Below the pieces are notes generated by a model. The model was not told the DNA's origin. It saw only the letters and a list, made by a program, of their open reading frames with translations, and ran no database searches. From assembly GCF_900176335.1 (NCBI RefSeq), contig NZ_FWXW01000005.1:62001-126000 (forward strand): a DNA stretch of 64,000 nt, given 5' to 3'. Of this stretch, positions 33,972 through 42,769 are shown piece by piece (positions within the stretch are counted from its first letter, which is position 1; every line of letters begins with the position of its first letter). Position numbers and translations under genes: made by a program. The stretch is from Papillibacter cinnamivorans DSM 12816. GTDB lineage: Bacteria; Bacillota; Clostridia; Oscillospirales; Oscillospiraceae.

Positions 33972-34840
33972 TGAACGAAGTGCTCTCCGCCGAAAAAGCC
34001 GTCTCCGGCTTTGAGCTCCGGCGTTATATGCGCACAACCTCCAACGGAAAGATCCGGACGGGCGCCGTCAGCCGCAGCGGCCTTGCCGTCAAGCTCACCC
34101 TCGCCGTTCTGGCGGGGCTCACCGTGGCGGGCTTTCTGACCTTCGACTACAAGGATATCGTCCTCTCCGAGGCCGTGGGCGCAACGCTTAAGAACATCGG
34201 AACGGTGTTTCTCTCTCCGAGGCTGAAATACGACACCTTCCAGGGAATTCTCCACGAGCTTCTCATCACCTTCTGCCTGGGCATCCTGGCCACCATATTC
34301 GGCGCCATTATCGCCTTTTTCGCCTCTTTGCTGTGCGCAAAAAATATCGCCAATCCCGGGATCGCCGCCGTGGTGCGGAGCATCGTCGCCTTTATCCGGG
34401 CGGTACCCACCATCCTGTGGGTTTTGATCTTCGCCGTGTCAGCCGGGCTGGGCAGCGTTGCCGCCGTGGCGGGCCTCACCTTCCACAGCGCGGGGTACCT
34501 CATCAAGGTGTATTCCGAGTCCATCGAGGAAATGGACTACGGGACTATCGAGGCGCTGAAGGCCTGCGGGGCCGGCTTCTGGCCCATCGTGTTCCAGGCC
34601 ATCGTCCCGTCCTCCCTCCGCTACATGCTGGCCTGGACCTTCATGCGCTTCGAGATCAATTTCACCAACGCCATCGCCATGGGGGCCGCCGCGGGAGCGG
34701 GAGGCATCGGCTACAACCTCTTCATGGCCGGCAGCTTTTATTTCGACATGCGGGAGATGGGCTTCATCACCTATGTGGTTTTTATAGCGGTCATTCTCCT
34801 GGAAGCCATCGCCACGCAAATCAAGGCAAAAGTAAAGTAG
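33971..34840 (+). CDS. phnE: Phosphonate ABC transporter, permease 2
   Basis: The 289-residue permease has a longer cytoplasmic N terminus (about 40 residues) and six helices. Motifs are FIRAVPTILWVLIFA and EALKACGAGFWPIVFQAIVPSSLRYML (EAA loop), and near the end GAGGIGYNLFMAG. It is a paralogue of the preceding permease; two-permease PhnE systems are common. ATG at 33971 overlaps the stop of the first permease gene. The much longer in-frame extension back to 33239 is a shadow of that gene. Confidence 0.92.
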   Translation: MNEVLSAEKAVSGFELRRYMRTTSNGKIRTGAVSRSGLAVKLTLAVLAGLTVAGFLTFDYKDIVLSEAVGATLKNIGTVFLSPRLKYDTFQGILHELLITFCLGILATIFGAIIAFFASLLCAKNIANPGIAAVVRSIVAFIRAVPTILWVLIFAVSAGLGSVAAVAGLTFHSAGYLIKVYSESIEEMDYGTIEALKACGAGFWPIVFQAIVPSSLRYMLAWTFMRFEINFTNAIAMGAAAGAGGIGYNLFMAGSFYFDMREMGFITYVVFIAVILLEAIATQIKAKVK

Positions 34841-34849
34841 AGGGATACC

Positions 34850-35278
34850 ATGGACAAAAAACGAATCTTTCGAATCCTCAACCGGGCGGACCGGGACTTT
34901 GTCGCCGGCCTGGCTTCGGAATTCAAGGAAACCCACGCCGTCACCGTCCTCCGGGAACCCAACAAGACCCTCGCCATGATCCGGCTCCGGGAGCCGGTGA
35001 AGGAAAGCCTCTTTTACATCGGCGAGGCCATGGTGAGCGAGGCCGTGGTCGAGCTGGACGGCACGAAGGGCGCCGCCGTCTCCATGGGAGACGATTTTGA
35101 TAAGACGCTGGACATGGCGATCCTGGACGCCGCCTGCAACCGGGGCGTCTTCCACAGCGAGGAGGCCCTTCTCGCCCTGGAACAGGCGCAGCGGGAAGCG
35201 GAGGAAAAGGAAAACGCGCTGCATCTGAAAACCATGGTCAGCTTCCGCTCCATGGATCCGGAGGTGCCGGCGAAATGA
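34850..35278 (+). CDS. phnG: C-P lyase core subunit PhnG
   Basis: The 142-residue subunit is close to the usual 150. Conserved stretches are PNKTLAMIRLREPV, FYIGEAMVSEAVVELDG and MGDDFDKTLDMAILDAA. With PhnH, PhnI and PhnJ it forms the core complex that attaches the phosphonate to ribose of ATP and then breaks the C-P bond. It starts 9 bp after phnE and overlaps phnH by 4 bp. Confidence 0.93.
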   Translation: MDKKRIFRILNRADRDFVAGLASEFKETHAVTVLREPNKTLAMIRLREPVKESLFYIGEAMVSEAVVELDGTKGAAVSMGDDFDKTLDMAILDAACNRGVFHSEEALLALEQAQREAEEKENALHLKTMVSFRSMDPEVPAK

Positions 35279-35859
35279 CAGCGCTTACGAAAAAGCACCG
35301 CTTCGACGAGGTCTACGACGCCCAGAAGGTCTACCGTCTTCTGCTCACAGCCGTGTCCAACCCCGCCAAATCGGTAAATATCCGTGAATACGCCGAAAAG
35401 CTCTACGGGGCCCATCCTGCCATGCTGACCCTGGCCTTTACCCTTCTGGACAACGAGGTAGGCTTTTCCGTACTGGAGGACGAGGCTCTTGCCGGAGACA
35501 TCGCCTGCCTTACCCTCTCCAGGGAGGCCGAACCCGAAGAGGCGGACTACCTTTTCGTAACAGATCCGTCGCTTCTGGAAGACGCGGTACGGCGCGCAAA
35601 GTGCGGCACCCTGCGGGACCCCCACCGGTCGGCCACGCTGATCGTGGAGTGTGCGGGACGGGCCGGGCTTTTTTTACGGCTTGCCGGACCCGGGATCGGG
35701 GAGGCCTCGGAATTTTCCGTGACGGAAACGGTAAAAACCGCCCTGGAGTTCCGGGACAAGCAGTGCTACGAAGCCCCCTGCGGCATCGATTTCGTCTTCG
35801 TTTCTGAGGACGGCGGGCTACTCGCCCTGCCCCGCCTGGTGCGAAGGGAGGCGCGGTAG
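35275..35859 (+). CDS. phnH: C-P lyase core subunit PhnH
   Basis: At 194 residues it matches the usual family length. The C-terminal APCGIDFVFVSEDGGLLALPR segment and the N-terminal DAQKVYRLLLTAVSNPAKSV are characteristic. PhnH has a PLP-transferase-like fold without PLP and dimerises in the core complex. It is linked to phnG by an ATGA overlap and directly abuts phnI. Confidence 0.92.
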   Translation: MTALTKKHRFDEVYDAQKVYRLLLTAVSNPAKSVNIREYAEKLYGAHPAMLTLAFTLLDNEVGFSVLEDEALAGDIACLTLSREAEPEEADYLFVTDPSLLEDAVRRAKCGTLRDPHRSATLIVECAGRAGLFLRLAGPGIGEASEFSVTETVKTALEFRDKQCYEAPCGIDFVFVSEDGGLLALPRLVRREAR

Positions 35860-36921
35860 ATGGCGTACGTGGCCGTTTCCGGCGGCGAAGAGGCCATCGA
35901 GGCCAGCATCCGGCTGCTGCGGTACTACCGGAGCGGAAGCGATAAGGATCTGGACCTGGAGGCCCTGGAAAACAAGCTCTCCCTCCTGGTGGACCGGGTC
36001 ATGGGGGAGGCCGGGTTTTACTCCCGGCGGTACGCGGCCCTGGCCCTCAAGCAGAGCGAGGGCTGCGTGGAGGAGGCGGTGTTCCTGCTGCGGGCCTACC
36101 GCTCCACCCTAACGAGAAAATACTATTCCACGGTGGTGAACACGGAGGAGATGCGGATGGTCCGCAGGATCTCCGCCGCCTTCAAGGACATCAAAGGCGG
36201 ACAGATCCTGGGGGCCACCTATGACTACACCCACCGGCTTCTGAATTTCTCACTGGCGCGGGAGGACGCGCCGGCGCTGCGGGAATCCGTCCGGCAGGAG
36301 CTGGAGGCACAGGTTCCCCTTACCGTCGAGCCCTGCACCCGCGTCTCCTCCGAACTCAAGGGAGAGGGGCTCATCGACTCCTGCCCGGAAGACGACGCGA
36401 ACCCCTTCGACGTGACGGAGGCCCTTCTGGAGTTCCCCGCCCCCCGGAGCGCCCGGCTCCAGACCCTCGCCCGAGCGGACACGGGCTTTCTCTCGGGCAT
36501 GGCCTATTCCGCCCTCCGGGGCTACGGCCTTGCGCATCCTACGGTGGGAGAGCTCCGGACGGGACTGGCCGAACTCTGCGTGCCCTATCCCTTAGACGAG
36601 AGCCAGAGCATCTATGTGGGAGAAATCCTTATCACGGAGGCCGAGACCTTTACGGAGGCCGACGACAAGGACAGGCTGAAGCTGGCCGTGGGCTACGGGG
36701 CGGTGTTCGGCAGGAACGAGAACAAGGCCATCGCCATGGCCATCCTGGACCGGGAGCTGGAGGCAAACGGCCCCTACCCCGCCCAGAGCGAGGAATTCGT
36801 GCTGACCCACGGGGACAGCCTGGAGATGAACGGATTTCTGTCCCATCTCAAGCTCCCCCATTACGTCACCTTCCAATCGAAGCTGGACGCCGTTAGAAAG
36901 ACAAGAGGAGGAAAGGCCTGA
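35860..36921 (+). CDS. phnI: C-P lyase core subunit PhnI (nucleosidase/phosphonate transfer)
   Basis: The 353-residue protein matches the E. coli length of 354. Typical segments are YVAVSGGEEAIEAS, LALKQSEG.VEEAVFLLRAYRST, TAxxxxGGQILGATYDYTHRLLNFSL and ESQSIYVGEILITEAETFTE. PhnI with PhnG and PhnL makes the ribose-1-phosphonate triphosphate intermediate from ATP. The ATG follows the phnH stop directly, with AAGGGAGG inside the end of phnH. Confidence 0.94.
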   Translation: MAYVAVSGGEEAIEASIRLLRYYRSGSDKDLDLEALENKLSLLVDRVMGEAGFYSRRYAALALKQSEGCVEEAVFLLRAYRSTLTRKYYSTVVNTEEMRMVRRISAAFKDIKGGQILGATYDYTHRLLNFSLAREDAPALRESVRQELEAQVPLTVEPCTRVSSELKGEGLIDSCPEDDANPFDVTEALLEFPAPRSARLQTLARADTGFLSGMAYSALRGYGLAHPTVGELRTGLAELCVPYPLDESQSIYVGEILITEAETFTEADDKDRLKLAVGYGAVFGRNENKAIAMAILDRELEANGPYPAQSEEFVLTHGDSLEMNGFLSHLKLPHYVTFQSKLDAVRKTRGGKA

Positions 36922-36939
36922 CGATCCGGGCCCAGAGCA

Positions 36940-37776
36940 ATGGACAACAATTACAACTACGCCTTCCTGGATGAGGGCTCGAAACGGGAGATCCGGCGGG
37001 CCAGCCTCAAGGCCGTGGCCATCCCCGGCTACCAGGTGCCCTTCGGCTCCCGGGAGCTGCCCATCGGCCGGGGCTGGGGGACCGGCGGCATCCAGCTCAC
37101 CCTCTCCCTCATCGGGCCGGGGGACGTTCTCAAGGTGATCGACCAGGGAAGCGACGAGAGTGTGAACGCTGTAAACATCAAGAAGTTTGTGGGACTCACC
37201 ACCGATGTTAAAACCACGGTGAAAACCGAAGAGGCCACCATTATCCAGACGCGGCACCGGATCCCGGAAACACCCATGAAGGAAGGCCAGATCCTGGTTT
37301 TGCAGGTCCCCATGCCGGAGCCTCTTCGCATCGTGGAGCCCCGGGAGGAGATCACGAAAAAAATGCACGCCGAGGGGGACTACTCCCCCATGTGGCTTTT
37401 GCTCTACGAGAGCCTTATCCGTTACGGCAGGATAACGGTTGCCTCGGAATACCCCTGCCTGGTGGAGGGGCGGTACATCATGAACCCCAGCCCCATTCCC
37501 AAGTTCGACAACCCCAAGCTGGACGGCGCCGACTGCCTTTTCCTCTTCGGGGCGGGACGGGAAAAGAAGATCTACGCCATCCCGCCCCACACCCGGGTGA
37601 TCCCTCTGGCCTTCGACGACGTGCCCTTTGAAAAGGAGAGCTTTCCCGGCCGGCGCTGCCGCCTGTGCGGAAGCGGGGGCACCTACCTGGACGAGCTTTT
37701 CGACAGCGCCACCGGAGAAAAATACTACCAGTGCTCCGATACTTCCCACTGTCAGGAGGTGCGGGGATGCATCTGA
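36940..37776 (+). CDS. phnJ: C-P lyase catalytic subunit PhnJ (radical SAM)
   Basis: The 278-residue protein is highly similar to E. coli PhnJ as I recall it: LKAVAIPGYQVPFGSRELP, GWGTGGIQLT, DVLKVIDQGSD, QTRHRIPETP, NPSPIPKFDNPK, FGAGREKKIYA. The catalytic cysteines are present as CRLC, then 21 residues, then CSDTSHC (CX2CX21C for the iron-sulfur cluster, plus the cysteine 6 on that forms the thiyl radical). It cleaves the C-P bond using S-adenosylmethionine. It overlaps phnK by 10 bp. Confidence 0.97.
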   Translation: MDNNYNYAFLDEGSKREIRRASLKAVAIPGYQVPFGSRELPIGRGWGTGGIQLTLSLIGPGDVLKVIDQGSDESVNAVNIKKFVGLTTDVKTTVKTEEATIIQTRHRIPETPMKEGQILVLQVPMPEPLRIVEPREEITKKMHAEGDYSPMWLLLYESLIRYGRITVASEYPCLVEGRYIMNPSPIPKFDNPKLDGADCLFLFGAGREKKIYAIPPHTRVIPLAFDDVPFEKESFPGRRCRLCGSGGTYLDELFDSATGEKYYQCSDTSHCQEVRGCI

Positions 37777-38600
37777 AGGAAAAGCCCGTCCTGGAGGTCA
37801 AACACCTGTCGGTGCGCTACGGAGAGGGCTGCGAGGCCTGCCGGAGCTCTCTGGAGAAAAACCGCTGCCCCGTCTGCGGAACCGTCTGGGCGGCAAACGA
37901 CATCTCCCTGGAGGTCTATCACGGGGAGGTGCTGGGCATCGTAGGCGAGAGCGGCTCCGGCAAATCCACTTTGATGCGGTGCCTCTATCTGGACATCGAG
38001 CCCACCGGCGGCAGCGCGTTTTTTAAGGACTACAAAAGCGGGCGGACGAGCATCTGGGACGTAAGCGCCGCGGAAAAGCGAAGGGTGCGGAACCATCTCA
38101 TGGGCATGGTCTACCAGAATCCGATCCTGGGGCTGCGGATGGACTTCACCTCCTCTGCCAACATCGCGGAAAAACTCATCGCGGCGGGCGAGCGGGACGC
38201 CGGAGCAATGACCGGCCGCGCGACGGAGCTTCTGGAGGCGGTGGAAATCCCCTCCTCCCGCATGAAGGAACCGCCCCGGGTCTTTTCCGGGGGCATGCAG
38301 CAGCGGGTCCAGATCTCCCGGGCCCTGGCCAACCACCCGTCCCTCCTGCTGCTGGACGAGGTCACCACGGGTCTGGACCTGTCGGTGCAGGCCAAGGTAC
38401 TGGACCTCATCCGGAAAATCCGCGCGAAATACGGCGTATCCATCCTGCTGGTATCCCACGACCTGGCGGTCATCCGCATGCTGGCCGACCGGACGGTGGT
38501 GATGCTGGACGGAAAAATCGTGGAGAGTGGACTCACGGACCAGATCCTGGAGGACCCGCAGCACGCCTATACCCAGCAGCTGGTACATTCGCTGATATGA
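37767..38600 (+). CDS. phnK: C-P lyase ABC-type subunit PhnK with a cysteine insert
   Basis: The 277-residue ABC-type ATPase docks on PhnJ in the lyase complex. It shows Walker A GESGSGKST, Q-loop VYQNPILGLR, signature FSGGMQQRVQISRAL, Walker B LLLLDEVTTGLD and the end motif VESGLTDQILEDPQHAYTQLV-like. It is about 25 residues longer than E. coli PhnK because of an insert after SVRYGEG (about residues 19-40). The insert contains CEAC-8-CPVC, a zinc-ribbon-like four-cysteine motif. ATG at 37767 lies inside the end of phnJ, after a GGAGG. Confidence 0.93.
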   Translation: MHLKEKPVLEVKHLSVRYGEGCEACRSSLEKNRCPVCGTVWAANDISLEVYHGEVLGIVGESGSGKSTLMRCLYLDIEPTGGSAFFKDYKSGRTSIWDVSAAEKRRVRNHLMGMVYQNPILGLRMDFTSSANIAEKLIAAGERDAGAMTGRATELLEAVEIPSSRMKEPPRVFSGGMQQRVQISRALANHPSLLLLDEVTTGLDLSVQAKVLDLIRKIRAKYGVSILLVSHDLAVIRMLADRTVVMLDGKIVESGLTDQILEDPQHAYTQQLVHSLI

Positions 38601-38611
38601 CGGAGGGAACC

Positions 38612-39781
38612 ATGAAGGCCATTGTAAACGGAAGGATCGTCGCCCCCGGCGGCATCCTGGAAAATAAAACGGTGCTCATCCAAGACGGACGCATCCTGGA
38701 CCTCGCATGCGGCCCGGAGGGCGCGGAGCAGATCATAGACGCCGGGGGGCGATATATCACCCCCGGCTTCATCGACGTCCACTCGGATAAAATCGAACAG
38801 TTCATCCAGCCCCGCCCCACCTCCCAGATGGATTTCGAGCTGGCCCTGAAGGAGTGCGAGCGGGAGCTTTTAAACATCGGGATCACCACCATCTATCACT
38901 CCCTGTCCCTCATGAAGGACGACTTTTTCGGCATGTCCCCCCTGCGCACCAAGGCCAGCGTACGGAAATTCTCCGATCTGGTGGAGAGCATCCACAGCCG
39001 GAACCATCTCATCCATCACCGGTTTCACCTGCGGATCGAAATCGACAACCTGGAGGCCTTCGACATCGCCCGGGACATGATCGAAGGAAAAAGGGTCCAC
39101 GAAATTTCCTTCATGGACCACACCCCCGGCCAGGGACAGTACCGCAGCCTGGAGGTCTACGAGCGTTCCATCTCCGGCTACCGGGCCAAGGGCGCCGTCT
39201 CCATGGAAATGGAGGAGATCCTCCGGTATCACGAGACCAAGGAGACCCTCTCCTTCCGCCACCTCCGGGAGCTCACGGAGCTGGCCCACGCAAACGGGAT
39301 CGCCGTCGCCTCCCACGACGACGACACGGAGGAAAAGCTGGCCGTCAACCGGGCCGTCGGCGTGGACATCAGCGAGTTTCCCATCCTGCTGGAGACGGCG
39401 CGCGCCGCCCGGCGGGAGGGGTTTTTTACCGTCGTTGGCGCGCCCAACATCCTGATGGGGAGCTCCCATTCGGGGAACATGTCGGCGGCCGAGGCGATTT
39501 TGGACGGCTGCGGGGACATCCTCTGCTCGGATTACTATCCCCCCGCCATCCTCCACGCAATTTTCCTCATGAACCGGAAATACGGCGTCCCCCTGTGGGA
39601 AATGGTCCGGCGGGCGACCCTCGCCCCGGCGGAGGCCATGAAGATCGACGGGGAGTACGGCTCGGTGGAGCCCGGCAAGCGGGCGGACCTTCTCATCGTC
39701 GACGTGCTGGACGGCTACCCCGTCATCACCCACGCGCTGGTGGACGGGAAGCCTGTCCTCCGGGTGGAGTACAGGAGGTAA
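38612..39781 (+). CDS. phnM: Phosphonate triphosphate diphosphatase PhnM
   Basis: The 389-residue protein of the amidohydrolase superfamily removes pyrophosphate from the ribose-1-phosphonate triphosphate. Motifs are ITPGFIDVHSDKIEQ (metal site with Asp in place of the second His), FMDHTPGQGQYR, VASHDDDTEEK and GAPNILMGSSHSGNMSA, all typical of PhnM. ATG at 38612 has CGGAGGG 4-5 bp upstream; the frame from 38597 begins inside phnK's end. phnL starts 3 bp after its stop. Confidence 0.95.
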   Translation: MKAIVNGRIVAPGGILENKTVLIQDGRILDLACGPEGAEQIIDAGGRYITPGFIDVHSDKIEQFIQPRPTSQMDFELALKECERELLNIGITTIYHSLSLMKDDFFGMSPLRTKASVRKFSDLVESIHSRNHLIHHRFHLRIEIDNLEAFDIARDMIEGKRVHEISFMDHTPGQGQYRSLEVYERSISGYRAKGAVSMEMEEILRYHETKETLSFRHLRELTELAHANGIAVASHDDDTEEKLAVNRAVGVDISEFPILLETARAARREGFFTVVGAPNILMGSSHSGNMSAAEAILDGCGDILCSDYYPPAILHAIFLMNRKYGVPLWEMVRRATLAPAEAMKIDGEYGSVEPGKRADLLIVDVLDGYPVITHALVDGKPVLRVEYRR

Positions 39782-39783
39782 GG

Positions 39784-40476
39784 ATGGAAATATTGAAAAT
39801 CGAAGGGCTTTCCAAGGACTTTTTCCTCCACGAGGCGCAGCGGGAAATCCGCTCCTGCCAGGACATCCGCTTTTCTCTGGACCGGGGGCAGTTCATCGGC
39901 ATCGCCGGGCGCTCCGGCGCCGGGAAGTCCACGATCCTCAAATGCATCAACCGCACGTACCTGACGAGCCGGGGCAGAATCCTCTACGAAAGCGAAGCCT
40001 TCGGCCGGATCGACCTTGCCTCGGCCCCGGAGCGGGAAATCCTCTACCTCCGGAAATACGAGATCGGGTACGTCTCCCAGTTTTTAAACGTCATGCCCCG
40101 CACCACCGCCCGGGAGCACGTCATGGGCGCTTTGCTGGAAATGGGCGGGAGCGAGGCGGAAGCGGCGAGGGACGCCCGGGAAATGCTCTGCTATTTCCGG
40201 CTCCCGGAGGAGCTCTGGGACCTCTATCCCAGCACCTTTTCCGGAGGAGAGCGTCTGCGCCTCAATCTGGCCCGGGCCATGGTTAAGCGTCCCAGGCTTC
40301 TTCTGCTGGACGAGCCGACGGCCTCCCTGGACGACGGCTCGAAATCTTTGGTCCGGGAAATGCTCCGGAGCTTAAAATCCAAGGACACCAGCATGATCGG
40401 CATTTTCCACGACCTCACCTTCATGGAGGGTGTCTGCGACCGGGTGTTCAACATGTCGGAGGGCGCGTTCGTATAA
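39784..40476 (+). CDS. phnL: C-P lyase ABC-type subunit PhnL
   Basis: The 230-residue ABC-type protein has Walker A GRSGAGKST, signature FSGGERLRLNLARAM and Walker B LLLLDEPTASLD. YVSQFLNVMPRTTAREHV and the FHDLTFMEGVCDRVFNM end are PhnL hallmarks. It is needed, with PhnGHI, for the first step of phosphonate activation. AGGAGGTAAGG precedes the ATG at 39784. Here phnM lies between phnK and phnL, unlike the E. coli K-L-M order. Confidence 0.93.
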   Translation: MEILKIEGLSKDFFLHEAQREIRSCQDIRFSLDRGQFIGIAGRSGAGKSTILKCINRTYLTSRGRILYESEAFGRIDLASAPEREILYLRKYEIGYVSQFLNVMPRTTAREHVMGALLEMGGSEAEAARDAREMLCYFRLPEELWDLYPSTFSGGERLRLNLARAMVKRPRLLLLDEPTASLDDGSKSLVREMLRSLKSKDTSMIGIFHDLTFMEGVCDRVFNMSEGAFV

Positions 40477-40534
40477 AACCGGCTTAATCGCCATGTGGTT
40501 TTTATCCGCATTCCAGGGAAAAACGGAGGTTTTT

Positions 40535-41338
40535 ATGACAAAAGCGGATCTTCACATCCATTCCACGGTGTCGGACGGGAGCGAAACCATAGAAGACATC
40601 CTGAAAGCGGCGGAAAAGAAGGGCCTTCACTTTATCTCCATCACGGATCACGACACCGTTTCCCAGCTTGGCCAAATCCCTCCCGGCACGCGGGTGAAGG
40701 TGATCGGCGGCGTGGAAATCTCCGCCGCGGACAAGGATGGGATGAAGGCCCACCTGCTGGGCTACAACCTTCAGCGGCCGGAGCCGGTGGCGGAGGTGAC
40801 GCGGCCCGTCCTGGAGGCCCGGAACCGGAATTCGGAGCGCCAGGCGGAGATCCTCATCCGCCACGGGTACCGCATCGACATGGGGAAGCTTGCACGGGCG
40901 GACGGAAAATACCTGTACAAGCAGCACATCATGGATTACCTCGTATCCACGGGGCAGGTACCCCGGATGTTCAACGGCTTTTACCAGTCCACCTTCAAGA
41001 ATCACGGCATCTGCGACTTCGATATCGAGTACGCGGACGTCTTCGAGGCCCTGGAGGCCGTCAAGGCCGCGGGCGGGCAGGCGGTTCTGGCCCACTGCGG
41101 CCAGCAGCAAAATTTTTACCTCATCCCCGCTCTCGCCCGGCGGGGGCTGGACGGCCTGGAGCTGAACCACCACACCAACAGCCCCGGGGACCGGGCGCTG
41201 ATTCGAAAATACGCGGAGGAATACGGACTCTTCCTCACCGGCGGGAGCGACTATCACGGGCGGTACGAGCCGCAGCCCTTCGGAATCGGGGATTTTTTAT
41301 CGGAAGAAAGCGGGGTAACAGCGATATGCCAAAGGTAA
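40535..41338 (+). CDS. phnPP: PHP-family phosphodiesterase, probable cyclic ribose phosphate hydrolase
   Basis: The 267-residue PHP-domain hydrolase has metal ligands in DLHIHSTVSDG, TDHDTV, GVEIS, LAHCG and GSDYHG. A PHP enzyme of this type from Eggerthella lenta is known to hydrolyse both ester bonds of 5-phosphoribosyl 1,2-cyclic phosphate, yielding ribose 5-phosphate and phosphate. This operon lacks phnP and phnN, so the gene probably fills that last step. Function is thus assigned by family plus context. ATG at 40535 follows ACGGAGG; the next gene overlaps its end by 13 bp. Confidence 0.8.
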   Translation: MTKADLHIHSTVSDGSETIEDILKAAEKKGLHFISITDHDTVSQLGQIPPGTRVKVIGGVEISAADKDGMKAHLLGYNLQRPEPVAEVTRPVLEARNRNSERQAEILIRHGYRIDMGKLARADGKYLYKQHIMDYLVSTGQVPRMFNGFYQSTFKNHGICDFDIEYADVFEALEAVKAAGGQAVLAHCGQQQNFYLIPALARRGLDGLELNHHTNSPGDRALIRKYAEEYGLFLTGGSDYHGRYEPQPFGIGDFLSEESGVTAICQR

Positions 41339-41937
41339 ATCTTGGGCCTGAGCCCCTGGTGGAGGCCAACGTGCTGCTCCGGAACGCGGTCCTGGGAGCG
41401 TACACCCACATCCAGGCCCACAGCGTCCTCCACGAGGTGGTTTTGGGGGATTACTCCTACTGCGCGGGGTACAATCAGATCGACTATGCCGCGATCGGCA
41501 AATTCTGTTCCATCGCCAGCTTCGTGCGCATCAATCCGGGCAACCACCCCACCTACACCCGGGTGGCGCAGCATCACTTCACCTACCGCAGCTCCGACTA
41601 CGGCATGGGAGAGGACGACAAAGCGTTCTTCGACTGGCGCAGGTCCCGGCCCGTGACCATCGGAAACGACGTCTGGATCGGCCACAACGCCAGCATCCTT
41701 CCCGGCGTCATCGTGGGAAACGGCGCGGTCATCGGAACGGGAGCCGTTGTGACGCGGGACGTGGCGCCCTATTCCATCGTGGCCGGCGTCCCCGCCGGAA
41801 AGATCGGAATGCGTTTTCCCGAAGGGCTGATCGAGCGGATCGAGGCGTCCCGGTGGTGGGACTGGGATTACGACACGCTGAAGGAACGTCTTCCGGACTT
41901 CCGTGATCTTGATACCTTCATTTACAAATATCTTTAA
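41326..41937 (+). CDS. Hexapeptide-repeat transferase of phosphonate operons
   Basis: The 203-residue left-handed beta-helix acyltransferase has hexapeptide turns from about residue 10, and VTIGNDVWIGHNASILPGVIVGNGAVIGTGAVVTRDVAPYSIVAGVPA as its signature stretch, given here in summary form: start VTIGNDVWIG, end SIVAGVPA. The family is regularly found at the end of phn operons. It may acetylate aminophosphonates, the role PhnO plays elsewhere, though that is inference. The active-site histidines in HHFTYR and IGHNA are present. It overlaps the PHP gene and is the last gene before the terminator. Confidence 0.85.
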   Translation: MPKVNLGPEPLVEANVLLRNAVLGAYTHIQAHSVLHEVVLGDYSYCAGYNQIDYAAIGKFCSIASFVRINPGNHPTYTRVAQHHFTYRSSDYGMGEDDKAFFDWRRSRPVTIGNDVWIGHNASILPGVIVGNGAVIGTGAVVTRDVAPYSIVAGVPAGKIGMRFPEGLIERIEASRWWDWDYDTLKERLPDFRDLDTFIYKYL

Positions 41938-41976
41938 ACCTGAATCCCCGGCGGGAGCGGAAAATATCATCCTTGC

Positions 41977-42022
41977 AAAAAAAGCGCCCCGCGGAAAAGA
42001 TTCCGCAGGGCACTTCTGTTTT
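41977..42022. terminator. Bidirectional terminator after the phn operon
   Basis: A stem with one mismatch (GCCCCGCGGAA / TTCCGCAGGGC) lies between convergent genes. A run of seven A precedes it and TCTGTTTTATT follows it, so it can act for the phn operon and for the minus-strand ccdA-type gene. Confidence 0.85.
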
Positions 42023-42079
42023 ATTGGCTTCCGGCAGAGTCCGAAGGTCCTCTTATACGAGCGGGAAACGCCTGCTCCG

Positions 42080-42769
42080 TCAAAACCCCAGATAGAGCAT
42101 ATACAGCCCCAGCAGGAGGATCAGGGCCCCCATGACATACTTTAAAACCGCGCTCAGTTTCCCGTAGCCGCCGCTTCCGGAAAGCTTCTTCACGAAGCCC
42201 ACAGAGGTACCCGCCAGAACGGCCAGCATCCCGTGTCCCACGGAGTAGAACAACAGGAGCACAATACCCCAGAGGACGTTTCCCCGCCCCGCCACCGCCG
42301 CCAGCACCACGATGAGCACCGGAGTGGAGCAGGGAGAGGAAAAGATCCCGCTGAGGACCCCCGCCAGAAAGGCACCGGCAAACCCCCGCCGCCCTGATTT
42401 AGAGACTAAGTAACTTGCGGGGATGAACTCGAAGACCTCCCACATCTGCAGCGCCATGAGCACCATCAGGGCGCCCAGGACGATATACCACCAGGAGGAG
42501 GAAGCCCCCACGAGGCGCCCGGCCATGGAAGCCGCAGCGCCCAGGGCAGTGAAGGTCACGGCCGAGCCCGCGGCGAAGACGACGGAAAGCAGGAAGGCCT
42601 TCTTCGGGTCCCGCTGCCCCGTCCCGCCCACATACCCCACGATCAGGGGAACCGTGGAGAGAGAGCACGGGAGAAAGGACGCCACGATCCCGGCGGCCAG
42701 GGCAAGGAGCGGGGCCAGCCATCCGCTTTTCCCGATCAGATCGGATAAAACGTCCAGAAGACCGTTCAT
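42080..42769 (-). CDS. ccdA: CcdA/DsbD-type thiol-disulfide transporter
   Basis: The 229-residue membrane protein has six hydrophobic helices. Paired cysteine motifs FLPCSLS (about residue 35) and SSPCSTP (about residue 146) carry electrons across the membrane in this family. It overlaps the thioredoxin gene by 4 bp (ATGA). The pair probably supplies reducing power to exported thiol proteins. A DsbD-like alternative is possible, but the length fits CcdA. Confidence 0.9.
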   Translation of the reverse strand: MNGLLDVLSDLIGKSGWLAPLLALAAGIVASFLPCSLSTVPLIVGYVGGTGQRDPKKAFLLSVVFAAGSAVTFTALGAAASMAGRLVGASSSWWYIVLGALMVLMALQMWEVFEFIPASYLVSKSGRRGFAGAFLAGVLSGIFSSPCSTPVLIVVLAAVAGRGNVLWGIVLLLFYSVGHGMLAVLAGTSVGFVKKLSGSGGYGKLSAVLKYVMGALILLLGLYMLYLGF

